Assembly: GCF_011682045.1 (NCBI RefSeq)
Contig: NZ_VVIW01000024.1
Location: 33,931-97,930 of the forward strand
Direction of reading: 5' to 3'
Source: Massilia aquatica
GTDB taxonomy: Bacteria; Pseudomonadota; Gammaproteobacteria; Burkholderiales; Burkholderiaceae_D
Length of the DNA stretch: 64,000 bases
A model generated the notes under the pieces. That model saw only the letters and a list, made by a program, of their open reading frames with translations, was not told the DNA's origin and ran no database searches. Of the stretch, positions 27,321 to 36,000 are shown in pieces; position 1 is the first letter of the stretch; the number at the start of each line of letters is the position of its first letter. The position numbers and the translations under genes were made by a program.

Positions 27321-28592
27321 TTATTCCTTGGTTTTAGCCGATGCGTCGGCAACCTTGACTTCTTTTTTGGTGTCAGCGACGTCGGCGGCCTTGGCGTCCG
27401 GGGCCTTGGCATCGTCGGCCTTCGCCTGCGGCGCCTTGCTGTCCTGGTCCATCGCCACCATCTGCGCCGTCACCGGCGCGCCCGGCTGCACGCGCTGCAA
27501 GCCGTTGATGACGATTTTTTCGCCCGGCTTGACGCCGCTGCGCACCACGCGCAGGCCGTTCACGCTCGGCCCCAGGACCACGGCGCGGTATTCTGCCTTG
27601 CTGTCGGCGCCGATCACATACACGAACTTGCGGTTCTGGTCGGTGCCGACGGCGCGGTCGTTGATCAGGATGGTCTTGGCCTGGCCGCCTTCGCCGCCGC
27701 CCAGCTGCACCCGTGCGAACAGGCCCGGAACGAGGGTGTTGTCGGTGTTGTCGAACATGGCGCGCATGCGCACGCTGCCGGTGGCCGTGTCGAGGCGGTT
27801 GTCGATGAATTCGAGCTTGCCTTCATGCGGGAAGCCGCTCTCGTTGGCCAGGCCAATCTTGACCGGCACCGTGGTGCCCTTCTGGGCCACGCGGCCGACG
27901 CGCAGGTAGGTGTCTTCGTCGCCGTCGAAGGTGGCGTAGATCGGATTACTCGATACCACCGAGGTCAGGATCACGGCGCCGTCGACCAGGTTACCGGTGG
28001 TGACTTCGGCTTTCGAGACGCGCCCGCCGATCGGCGCGTGCACATTGGTGTAGCTCAGGTTCAGGCGCGCCGCTTCGAGCGAAGCCTGGGCCGCGCGCAC
28101 GTTGGCGTCGAGCTCCTTCAGGCCCGATGCCTTTTCGTCGAACTCGCGCTGCGCGATGGCGCGGTCGGCCAGCAGGCGCTCGGCGCGGGCCAGTTCCACC
28201 TTGGCCAGGTCGGCGCGCGCGCGGGCCGAGCTCACGGCCGCTTCGGCGCGATTGGCTTCGGCCTGATAAGGACGGGCGTCGATCACGAACAGCACGTCGC
28301 CCTTCTTGACAACGCTGCCCGGCTTGAAGTTGACCGAGGTGATAAAGCCGTTCACGCGCGCCCGGATGTCGACGCGGTCGACCGCTTCCAGGCGGCCCGA
28401 GAATTCCTGGGTTTCGTTGACCGACCGTTCGATCACGGTGGCGGCGGTGATCGGCGGGCCCGCTGGCGCTGCCGGCTGGGCCTTGCTGTTCGCCTCTTCA
28501 CACCCCGCCAGCGACAAGGCCGCCAGTCCCGCCAAGGCCATCGCGGCCGCGAGCGGGCGGGCGAAGGTCATTAATCTATTAGTGCTTTTCAT
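27321..28592 (-). CDS. RND efflux periplasmic adaptor lipoprotein (MexE/BpeE type)
   Basis: A 423-residue membrane-fusion protein linking pump and channel. The lipobox SLAGCEE follows the signal peptide. FSGRLEAVDRVDIRARVNGFI and VVKKGDVLFVIDARPY are the lipoyl half-motifs, separated by the alpha-hairpin. LNLSYTNVHAPIGGRVSKAEV and GTTVPVKIGLANESGFPHEGKLEFIDN mark the lipoyl return and the beta-barrel. The last 45 residues are an unusual Ala/Lys/Asp-rich tail (KADDAKAPDAKAADVADTKKEVKVADA). AAGAGG precedes the ATG. The pump gene starts five bases after the stop. Confidence 0.94.
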   Translation of the reverse strand: MKSTNRLMTFARPLAAAMALAGLAALSLAGCEEANSKAQPAAPAGPPITAATVIERSVNETQEFSGRLEAVDRVDIRARVNGFITSVNFKPGSVVKKGDVLFVIDARPYQAEANRAEAAVSSARARADLAKVELARAERLLADRAIAQREFDEKASGLKELDANVRAAQASLEAARLNLSYTNVHAPIGGRVSKAEVTTGNLVDGAVILTSVVSSNPIYATFDGDEDTYLRVGRVAQKGTTVPVKIGLANESGFPHEGKLEFIDNRLDTATGSVRMRAMFDNTDNTLVPGLFARVQLGGGEGGQAKTILINDRAVGTDQNRKFVYVIGADSKAEYRAVVLGPSVNGLRVVRSGVKPGEKIVINGLQRVQPGAPVTAQMVAMDQDSKAPQAKADDAKAPDAKAADVADTKKEVKVADASAKTKE

Positions 28593-28718
28593 TTTATTCC
28601 TCTTATTTATGAAAATGTTTAATGAATCAGGCGTAAAACGGACAAGCGGGGGGCCTGCCGCGACCTGCGGTATTGCTGTAATGCAAAAATATGCAAAAAA
28701 GGCGAAAAGGGTCCGTAC

Positions 28719-28745
28719 GCTGCGCCGAGGGTCTCTCAGCGCAGC
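28719..28745 (-). other. Hairpin in 196-base gap inside the efflux operon
   Basis: GCTGCGC / GCGCAGC with a 13-base loop lies between the hydrolase-like gene and the adaptor gene; on the minus strand it is followed by CCTTTTCGCCTTTTTT. It could be an attenuator or processing site that sets different levels for the first genes and the pump genes. The gap also contains two ATGCAAAAA-type repeats near 28681-28700. Confidence 0.4.
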
Positions 28746-28788
28746 TGCACGGGGGTAACTGGTGGGGTGCTACAGGTAATGCGCGGCG

Positions 28789-29634
28789 TCAGGATGGCGC
28801 GGGGGGACACTCCAGGCCATGCAAAAAGCTGCCGATTTCCTGCAAGGCCACGGCTCTGCAGGCGCACTCGTTGCGCGCGGCCGTGTCGTCCAGCGGGGCC
28901 GCCGCCATGCGCTTGACCGTGGTGGTCACGCCGCAGGTGGCCAGCTTGGCGCCGTATTGTTCCGCCTCGTCGCGCAAGGGATCGTCTTCGGCCGACAGGA
29001 TCAGCGCGGGCGGCAGGTTTTTCAGGCGGCTCGATTGCAGCGGCGACGCGTACGGGTGGGTGCGGTCGGCCGCATTCGGCAGGTAGCCCCGGTAGCTGGC
29101 GGCGCACTGCACGGCCACGCCGGCCAGGCTGGCGTCGTGCGGGATTTCGCGCATCGAACAGGTGGACAGGCCCGGGTCGAGCATCGGCATGATCAGGATC
29201 TGGCCAACCAGCGCCGGCCCGCCGCGGTCGCGCGCCATCAGGGTGCATACGGCGGCCAGGTTGGCCCCGGCCTCGATGCCCGACACCAGCAGGCGCTTGC
29301 CGCTCCATCCCAGCTTGGCCTTGTGCTTCTTGGCCCAGGCCAGCACCGCGTGCGCATCTTCGGCGGCGGCGGGAAACGGGCGCTCGGTGGCCAAGGTGTA
29401 GCGCGAGGCCAGCACCAGATGCTGGGTCGAGCAGCTGGCCAGGTGGCGCAGGAATTCGTCCGCCTCATCGAGGTCGCCGCCGATAAAGCCGCCGCTGTGG
29501 AAGAACACGATCAAGCCATCTTTCTTGGCGCCGGCGTCGCCGCCGGAATACAGACGCGCAGCCAGCGGGCCTTCGGCCCCCGCAACCTCAAGGTCGCGGA
29601 TCTTCAGCTGCACTGGCGCGTCCTGGGCGCTCAT
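28789..29634 (-). CDS. LlpE-like alpha/beta hydrolase homologue lacking the catalytic serine
   Basis: A 281-residue protein of the hormone-sensitive-lipase group, in the place where Burkholderia efflux operons carry llpE. The oxyanion-hole motif is present as FFHSGGFIGG. At the nucleophile elbow, where GDSAGG is expected, the sequence reads SGIEAGANLAA, with Glu replacing Ser. The acid motif SAEDDPLRDEAEQYG is kept, but the final His motif is not evident (MAAAPLDDTA). It is therefore probably a non-hydrolytic homologue, perhaps ligand-binding. The protein has no signal peptide. Its ATG overlaps the stop of the upstream small ORF by four bases. Confidence 0.8.
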   Translation of the reverse strand: MSAQDAPVQLKIRDLEVAGAEGPLAARLYSGGDAGAKKDGLIVFFHSGGFIGGDLDEADEFLRHLASCSTQHLVLASRYTLATERPFPAAAEDAHAVLAWAKKHKAKLGWSGKRLLVSGIEAGANLAAVCTLMARDRGGPALVGQILIMPMLDPGLSTCSMREIPHDASLAGVAVQCAASYRGYLPNAADRTHPYASPLQSSRLKNLPPALILSAEDDPLRDEAEQYGAKLATCGVTTTVKRMAAAPLDDTAARNECACRAVALQEIGSFLHGLECPPAPS

Positions 29635-29825
29635 GGCGCTTCCGCCATTTCATCGTCGGCGCCGGCCAGCAGGGAGGTTCCGAACAGGTCGTGTGCAAGT
29701 GCGTCAAAACCGACGCTTTCGGCACTCGCGGCCTGCGGGAATTGATGGGTCAAGGCGGTTCCCGTCAACGTCAGCATCGCCATCGCGAGTGTCACGATCA
29801 TCATGATTGCTTTTTGATAACGCAT
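29631..29825 (-). CDS. Small exported or membrane-anchored protein heading the efflux operon
   Basis: A 64-residue ORF with a convincing ribosome-binding site (AAGGAAAGGG, eight bases before ATG) and a four-base ATGA overlap with the hydrolase-like gene. The N-terminus MRYQKAIMMIVTLAMAMLTLTGTALT is a signal peptide or single anchor; the rest is acidic and short (DALAHDLFGTSLLAGADDEMAEAP). I know no family for it. Its position as first gene after the operon promoter and the translational overlap argue that it is real. Confidence 0.55.
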   Translation of the reverse strand: MRYQKAIMMIVTLAMAMLTLTGTALTHQFPQAASAESVGFDALAHDLFGTSLLAGADDEMAEAP

Positions 29826-29925
29826 TTGAGTAGCCCTTTCCTTCCAGTTGTACCGACATCCTTTGATGCAGTACGATCACTTTAAACTTGATCTACAATC
29901 TGATAAAGAGGGCAAGAGCGAATTG

Positions 29926-29947
29926 ATTGTTCAGGAATCTGAACAAT
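29926..29947. promoter_or_regulatory. Perfect palindrome in LysR leader, candidate operator
   Basis: ATTGTTCAG (29926-29934) and CTGAACAAT (29939-29947) are perfect inverted copies around GAAT, ending ten bases before the LysR start codon. It contains the T-N-A dyad style of LysR boxes and lies in the 132-base divergent region shared with the efflux operon. It is a good candidate for autoregulation by the LysR protein. Confidence 0.55.
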
Positions 29948-29957
29948 ACGGAGATAT

Positions 29958-30875
29958 ATGAATAAATTGCAAGCCATGGAAGTGTTTGTCCAGGTCGTCG
30001 ACTCCGGCGGCTTTACGCGCGCGGCCGAGAACATGCAGCTGCCCAAGGCTACCGTCTCTACCCTGGTGCAGGCGCTCGAACTGGCGCTCGAAGTCAAACT
30101 GCTGCACCGCACAACGCGGCACGTCAGCGTGACCGCCGACGGCGCCGCCTATTATGAGCGCTGCCTGCGCATTCTGTCGGACGTGCGCGAGGCCGAGGAA
30201 TCGCTCTCGCGCAACCGCGCCAATCCGAGCGGGCGGCTGCGGGTGGATGTCTCGAGCGGCATCGCCAACGACATCCTGCTGCCGGCGCTGGCCGATTTTT
30301 TCCACCGCTACCCCGACATCCGGCTCGACCTCGGCATCGGCGACCGGCCGGTGGACCTGATCGAAGAAGGCGTCGACTGCGCCATCCGGGGCGGCAACCT
30401 GCCCGATTCGGCGCTGATTGCGCGCCGCGTCGGCGTGCTCCATTTCGTCACCTGCGCCACGCCGGGCTATCTGGACAAGCACGGACGGCCGACCCACCCG
30501 CACGACCTGGCCAGCCACCGCTGCATCAACTACTTCTCCACCAAGTCCGGCAAGATCTACGACTGGGATTTCATTCGCGGCGATGAAGTGATCAACATCG
30601 CCGCGCCGGCCTGCCTGGCCGTGAACGACTCCACTGCCTACCTGACGGCGGGCATGCAGGGGCTCGGGCTGATGCAGATGTCGAGCTTCATGGTCGACCA
30701 GATGGTCGCCGCCGGCAAGCTCGAAATCGTGCTCCCCGACTGGAGCAGCACGCCGCTGCCGATCAACGTGGTATATCCTCAGAACCGCCACCTGTCGGCC
30801 AAGGTGCGCGTCTTCGTCGAATGGGTCGCCGACCTGTTCCTCACCCACCCGTTCCTGCAACTGCAAAGGCCCTGA
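29958..30875 (+). CDS. LysR-type transcriptional regulator, divergent from efflux operon
   Basis: A 305-residue regulator. Residues 1-60 form the winged helix-turn-helix (MEVFVQVVDSGGFTRAAENMQLPKATVSTLVQALE), and a periplasmic-binding-protein-like effector domain runs from about 90 to 295 (GRLRVDVSSGIANDILLPAL). In Burkholderia a LysR gene (bpeT/ceoR) lies divergently beside the llpE-efflux operon and controls it. The same arrangement here makes this the likely regulator of the pump. A perfect palindrome sits just before its start. The dehydrogenase gene begins one base after its stop. Confidence 0.93.
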   Translation: MNKLQAMEVFVQVVDSGGFTRAAENMQLPKATVSTLVQALELALEVKLLHRTTRHVSVTADGAAYYERCLRILSDVREAEESLSRNRANPSGRLRVDVSSGIANDILLPALADFFHRYPDIRLDLGIGDRPVDLIEEGVDCAIRGGNLPDSALIARRVGVLHFVTCATPGYLDKHGRPTHPHDLASHRCINYFSTKSGKIYDWDFIRGDEVINIAAPACLAVNDSTAYLTAGMQGLGLMQMSSFMVDQMVAAGKLEIVLPDWSSTPLPINVVYPQNRHLSAKVRVFVEWVADLFLTHPFLQLQRP

Positions 30876-30876
30876 T

Positions 30877-31821
30877 ATGCACAGCATCGTCTTCCTCGAC
30901 CGCGACAGCCTGTTGGCCGAGGTACGCCGTCCCGCTTTTGAGCACGCGTGGCGCGAACATGGCGCCACCAGCGCCGGCCAGGTGGCCGAACGCCTGCGCG
31001 GCGCTACCATTGCGATCACCAACAAGGTACCGCTGGGCGCGGCCGATATCGACCAGCTGCCCGAACTGAAAATGGTGGCGGTGGCCGCCACCGGCACCAA
31101 CAACGTCGATCTCGACGCCTGCCGCGCGCGCGGGATCGTGGTGTCGAACATCCGTAATTATTCGCTGGTGTCGGTCCCGGAGCATTGTATGAGCCTCATT
31201 CTCGCCCTGCGCCGCAACCTCAAGGCGTATGGCGCCGATGTGGATGCGGGGCGCTGGCAGGCCTCCAGCCAGTTTTGCCTGCTCGACCACCCGATCGCCG
31301 ACCTGGCCGGCAGCCGGCTCGGCATCGTCGGCTACGGCGCGCTGGGCAAGAAAGTGGCGGCGCTCGGGCGCGCCTTCGGCATGCGCATCGCCGTGGTATC
31401 GCGCTCGCCGGTCGATGATGCCGATGTCGATGCCGTGACCCTGGACGAGCTGCTGGCGACATCCGACGTGGTCAGCCTGCACCTGCCCTTGAGCGCGCAG
31501 ACAACGAACATGATCGGCGCGCGCGAACTGGCCGGCATGAAGCGCACCGCATTGTTGATCAATACCGCGCGCGGCGGCCTGGTGGACGAAGCGGCGCTGG
31601 CCAAGGCGCTGACCGATGGCGTGATCGGCGGCGCCGGCTTCGACGTGTTAAGCCAGGAGCCGCCCTTGCCCGGCAACCCGCTGCTGTCGCTGCGGCTGCC
31701 GAATTTCATCCTCACGCCGCACGTGGCATGGGCCAGCGCCGGCGCCATGCAGACCCTGGCCGATATGCTGATCGATAACGTGGAAGCGTTCGAGGCCGGC
31801 AAGCCGCACAGCGTGGTTTAA
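30877..31821 (+). CDS. D-2-hydroxyacid dehydrogenase (glycerate/hydroxypyruvate type)
   Basis: A 314-residue NAD(P)-dependent enzyme. LGIVGYGALGKKVAALGRAFGMRIAVVSRS is the nucleotide-binding Rossmann motif. INTARGGLVDEAALAKAL carries the substrate-binding Arg, and GFDVLSQEPP and TPHVAWAS carry the catalytic Glu and His. The sequence most resembles glycerate dehydrogenase (HprA), which interconverts hydroxypyruvate and D-glycerate, but phosphonate or 2-ketogluconate activities cannot be excluded. The ATG follows the LysR stop after one base, so the two genes are translationally coupled. It converges on lldD. Confidence 0.92.
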   Translation: MHSIVFLDRDSLLAEVRRPAFEHAWREHGATSAGQVAERLRGATIAITNKVPLGAADIDQLPELKMVAVAATGTNNVDLDACRARGIVVSNIRNYSLVSVPEHCMSLILALRRNLKAYGADVDAGRWQASSQFCLLDHPIADLAGSRLGIVGYGALGKKVAALGRAFGMRIAVVSRSPVDDADVDAVTLDELLATSDVVSLHLPLSAQTTNMIGARELAGMKRTALLINTARGGLVDEAALAKALTDGVIGGAGFDVLSQEPPLPGNPLLSLRLPNFILTPHVAWASAGAMQTLADMLIDNVEAFEAGKPHSVV

Positions 31822-31828
31822 GCTCGGT

Positions 31829-31869
31829 AGCTGCCGTCTCTCCCGCGCAGGCGGGAGTCCATGGCAGCT
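31829..31869. repeat. Second copy of the GC-rich hairpin repeat, between convergent genes
   Basis: Nested stems AGCTGCC/GGCAGCT (31829-31835, 31863-31869) and CTCCCGC-GCAG-GCGGGAG (31840-31857). The core 31834-31862 matches 5234-5262 except at three positions, and two of these (T for C at 31841, A for G at 31856) are a compensatory pair that keeps the stem. It lies between convergent stops and may terminate both. Confidence 0.7.
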
Positions 31870-31890
31870 TCGGTCAGCGGCGCCGCCTCC

Positions 31891-33036
31891 TTAAAAGGTC
31901 CCCGGCAACAGGATATTGCCGTCCACGTCATTGACGTCGCGCAGGCCGCAAAACGCCATCGTCAGATCGAGCTCGTTGCGGATAATCTCCAGGCATTTGG
32001 TTACGCCCTGCTCGCCCATGGCACCCAGGCCATACAGGAACGGCCTGCCGATATACACGCCCTTGGCGCCCAGGGCCAGCGCGCGGATCACATCCTGCCC
32101 CGAGCGCACCCCGCCATCCATATGCACCTCGATGCGCTTGCCGACCGCCTCCACGATGGCCGGCAGCGCGCCGATGCTCGACTGCGCACCATCGAGCTGG
32201 CGCCCGCCATGGTTCGAGACGATCAGCGCATCGGCGCCGGAGTCCACCGCCAGGCGCGCATCTTGCGCGTCCATGATGCCCTTGATGATCAGTTTTCCGC
32301 CCCAGCGCCGCTTGATCCATTCCACATCGGCCCACGACAGGGCCGGGTCGAACTGCTGCGAGGTCCACGCCGACAGGGACGACATGTCCGACACATCGCT
32401 CGCATGGCCGACGATATTGCCGAAGCCCCGGCGCGGCGTGCGCAAAATGCCCATGCACCAGCGCGGCTTGGTCATCAGGTTGACGATGTTCGCCAGTGTC
32501 ATCCTGGGCGGCGCCGTCATGCCGTTGCGGATATCCTTGTGGCGCTGGCCCAGTACCTGGAGGTCGAGCGTGAGCACCAGCGCCGAGCAGCGCGCGGCCT
32601 TGGCGCGGTCGATCAGGCGGTTGATGAATTCGCGGTCCTTCATCACATACAGCTGGAACCAGAACGGTTTGCTGGTATGCGCGGCCACGTCCTCGATCGA
32701 GCAGATGCTCATGGTCGAGAGGGTGAACGGCACGCCGAAGCGTTCGGCGGCGCGCGCGGCCAGGATTTCGCCATCGGCATGCTGCATGCCGGTCAGCCCG
32801 GTCGGCGCCAGCGCCACCGGCATCGCCACCTCCTGCCCAATCATCGTGGTGCGGGTGGTGCGGTCGACCAGGTTGACCGCCACCCGCTGGCGAAATTTGA
32901 TCTTCGCAAAATCGTCGCTGTTGGCGCGGTAGGTCGATTCGGTCCAGGAACCGGCATCGGCGTAGTCGTAAAACATGCGGGGAACGCGCTTTTTTGCCAG
33001 AACCCGCAGGTCTTCAATGGTCGTGATGATGGTCAT
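31891..33036 (-). CDS. lldD: FMN-dependent L-lactate dehydrogenase
   Basis: A 381-residue member of the alpha-hydroxy-acid dehydrogenase family, which oxidises L-lactate to pyruvate and passes electrons to the respiratory chain from the cytoplasmic membrane face. RVPRMFYDYADAGSWTESTYRANSDDF is the typical N-terminus. ALAPTGLTGMQHADGE and FTLSTMSICSIEDVA form part of the FMN pocket. SNHGGRQLDGA carries the catalytic His and substrate-binding Arg, and MDGGVRSGQDVIRALALGAKGVYIGRPFLYGL binds the FMN phosphate. It follows the propeller kinase gene by 54 bases on the same strand. The specific substrate is inferred from overall similarity. Confidence 0.93.
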   Translation of the reverse strand: MTIITTIEDLRVLAKKRVPRMFYDYADAGSWTESTYRANSDDFAKIKFRQRVAVNLVDRTTRTTMIGQEVAMPVALAPTGLTGMQHADGEILAARAAERFGVPFTLSTMSICSIEDVAAHTSKPFWFQLYVMKDREFINRLIDRAKAARCSALVLTLDLQVLGQRHKDIRNGMTAPPRMTLANIVNLMTKPRWCMGILRTPRRGFGNIVGHASDVSDMSSLSAWTSQQFDPALSWADVEWIKRRWGGKLIIKGIMDAQDARLAVDSGADALIVSNHGGRQLDGAQSSIGALPAIVEAVGKRIEVHMDGGVRSGQDVIRALALGAKGVYIGRPFLYGLGAMGEQGVTKCLEIIRNELDLTMAFCGLRDVNDVDGNILLPGTF

Positions 33037-33090
33037 GCATCTCCTTGTGCGCGCTGTTGCCTGTGGTTGCTTATGGTTGCTGCCGATCGC

Positions 33091-36000
33091 CTACGGCGCC
33101 ACCTTGAGCGGCAGGTCGATGAAGAACGTGGTGCCGCGCCCCGCGCCGCTTTCGACGCGAATGCTCCCTTCCAGCAGCGACGTGACGATGTTGTAGGTGA
33201 TGTTCAGGCCCAGGCCAGAACCGCCCTGCCCCATCTTGGTCGTAAAAAACGGATCGAAAATGCGCGCCTGGTGCTCGACCGGGATGCCGACGCCGTCGTC
33301 GACGAACACCAGCAGCACCCTTCCGCTGCCCTGCAGCGCCGCCGTGACCGTGATCGCACCGCCGATGCGCCCTTCGAAGGCATGCAGCAGCGCGTTGTTG
33401 ATCAGGTTGATCATGACTTGTCCGAACGGGCCCGGATAGCTATCCATCTCGATGCCCGGTTCCACCGCCATGGTGAGCGTGTGGCCGGCCTTGCGCACCT
33501 GGTTCATCATGGTGGCCACGATTTCGTGCGCGGCCTGCTCCAGGTTGAAGCGGCGCCGCTGCGCGCTGGCCTGGTCCACCGCCACCTGCTTGAAGCTGTT
33601 AAGCAGGTCGGCCGCGTTGAACAGACTACGCATGATCAGCGCCGACGCCTCCTGCGACGCATCGATGAACACCTTCAGGTCGGATCGGCGGATGCTGGCG
33701 CCGTCGAATTTCTGGGCGATCTCGCTGGTTTTCTCCTGCAAGGTGCTGGCCATCAGCAGGCTGTTGCCGATCGGGGTGTTGAGTTCATGCGCCACGCCGG
33801 CCACCAGCGAGCCCAATGCCGCCAGCTTTTCCTGCGCCACCAGCTGCGCCTGGGTGCTCTGGAGCTGGCGGTAGGCGTCGGCATTATCGAACGCCACCCC
33901 CACGTAAGAGGCCAGCGTGCGTAGCATGTCGAGGTGAATGCGTTCGTAGGCATTGGTCGCATAGCTGTGTACCGACACCACCCCCAGCATGCGGCCGTTG
34001 ACGGCGATCGGCACGTACAGCAGCGAGCGCGGCGAGGTAGGCAGCGAGCCGTCTTCCAGCGTGCCCAGATGCTCTTCGCTGGAGGTCAGCAGCAGATCGC
34101 TGATGTAATTGCCGTACTCCTGCTCCAGGTCATTGATGAACACCTCGCGCTCGTTGGCGATGCACCATACCGCCAGCTGGTTCGGATGGTCCATGCTGCG
34201 CGAATACGGCAGATAGCGCTTGCCGCCCTCCATCGCGAACGGGTAGTCGATGCAGGCGCGCTCCGGCCGGTACAAGCCGATGCCGAACACGCTCGCATCC
34301 ATCAGCTCATTGACATGGGCGTACAGCATCAGCATGATCGATTCGCTATCGAGTTTGGCGGTCAGCTTGCGCCCGATGTCGCTCAGGAGAGCGATATTGC
34401 GGTGCGCCTGTTCGACTTCCACTTTCTGGCGTTCGACCGAATCCTTCTGCAGCCGCAGTTCCGCAGTGCGCGAGCCGACCAGGCGCTCGAGCAGGGATTT
34501 TTGCTGCACCAGCGCGCGCACCCGCATGCGCATCAGCGCATAGCCGACGCCCAACGCCACAGCCGCCAGCGCAAGGCGAAACCACCAGGTTTTCCAGACC
34601 GGCGGCGTAATCGTGATGGCCAGCACGGTCGGCGCCTCGTTCCACACGCCGTCCTTGTTGCTGGCCCTGACGCGGAACACATACCGTCCCGGATCGAGAT
34701 TGGTGTAGGTGGCAAAGCGCTTGCCGGCGTCGGTGCTGACCCATCCCCGGTCGAAGCCTTCGAGCTGGTACAGGTAGCGGTTGCGCTGCGGGTCGGCAAA
34801 ATGCAGGGCCGCGAATTCGAGCGAGAGCACCGAATCGCGGTACGACAGCGTGATCTCGCGCGCGTCTTCGATGGCGCCCGTGAAGGTGGCGTCGCCCAAC
34901 TGCTGGCCGGCGCGCAGCGGGCGGTTAAAGATCAGGAAGTCGGTAATCATGACCACCGGCGGATAGGGATTTTCACGGATCGCCTCCGGACGGAACGACG
35001 TGAGGCCATTGATGCCGCCGAAGTGCAGGCTGCCGTCGCCGCTGCGCGCGGCCGCGCCGACGAAATACGAACCATCGGTCAGGCCATCCCTGGCCGTGTA
35101 GTGCTTGACCTGGCCGTTGGTCGGGTCCAGCCGCGCCAGGCCGGCGGTGCTGCTCACCCACAGCATGCCGGCATCGTCTTCCACGATGCCGCCGATCGGG
35201 TCTTCGGCCCCGGTCCGGTTGAGGTCATGAAAGCGAAAGCGCACCTTGCCGTCGGCCCCAGGGTCGGCCCGGTGCAAGCCGCCCGCGGTGCCGACCCACA
35301 GCTGGCCGGCGCGCGACTCGAACAGATAATAAATGCGGCTGTGGCGCAGGCTGGCCGGATCGGCCGGGTCGTAGCGGTAATGGGTAAAGCGGCTGGTGGC
35401 GGGGTCGAGCCGCTCAAGGCCGTTGTCGGTGCCGATCCAGATGATGCCGCGCTGGTCCTCCACGATCGCAAAGCCGTGGTTCTCGCCCAGGCTGTACGGG
35501 TTGGCCGGATCGTGGCGCCAGCCGATCCGGGTGCCGCTGGCCGGATCGTAGCGCACCACGCCGCCGCGCGTGACGATCCACAGCTTGCCGGCGCGGTCGA
35601 CCAGCAGGCGCTGGATGTACGAGGCGTTGGCGTCGCCGCCGAGCGGCAGCGGCGTGACGTCGCCGCCCTCCTTGTCCATCGACGACAAGCCGGTGGGCGT
35701 GCCGACCCAGACCCGGCCGCCCCCGACCGCCAGAGCGGTAACGAGTTCCCCCGCGCGCATGCGCGTCACGCCGCCCCCGGGCAGGTCGACCCGGTTCACG
35801 CCTCCTCCGGTTGTGCCGAGCCACAGCGCGCCGCCGGCGCCGGGCGCCAGCGCGCGGATCTTGCTGGAACTGAGGCTGCGCGGATCGTCGGGCACGTGCG
35901 CGAGCCGGTTAAAACCGCCGCTGGCGATGTCGACCCGGTTCACCCCACCGAACCAGCTGCCGACCCACAGCGTGCCGCTGCGGTCGAGGAAACTGGCCGC

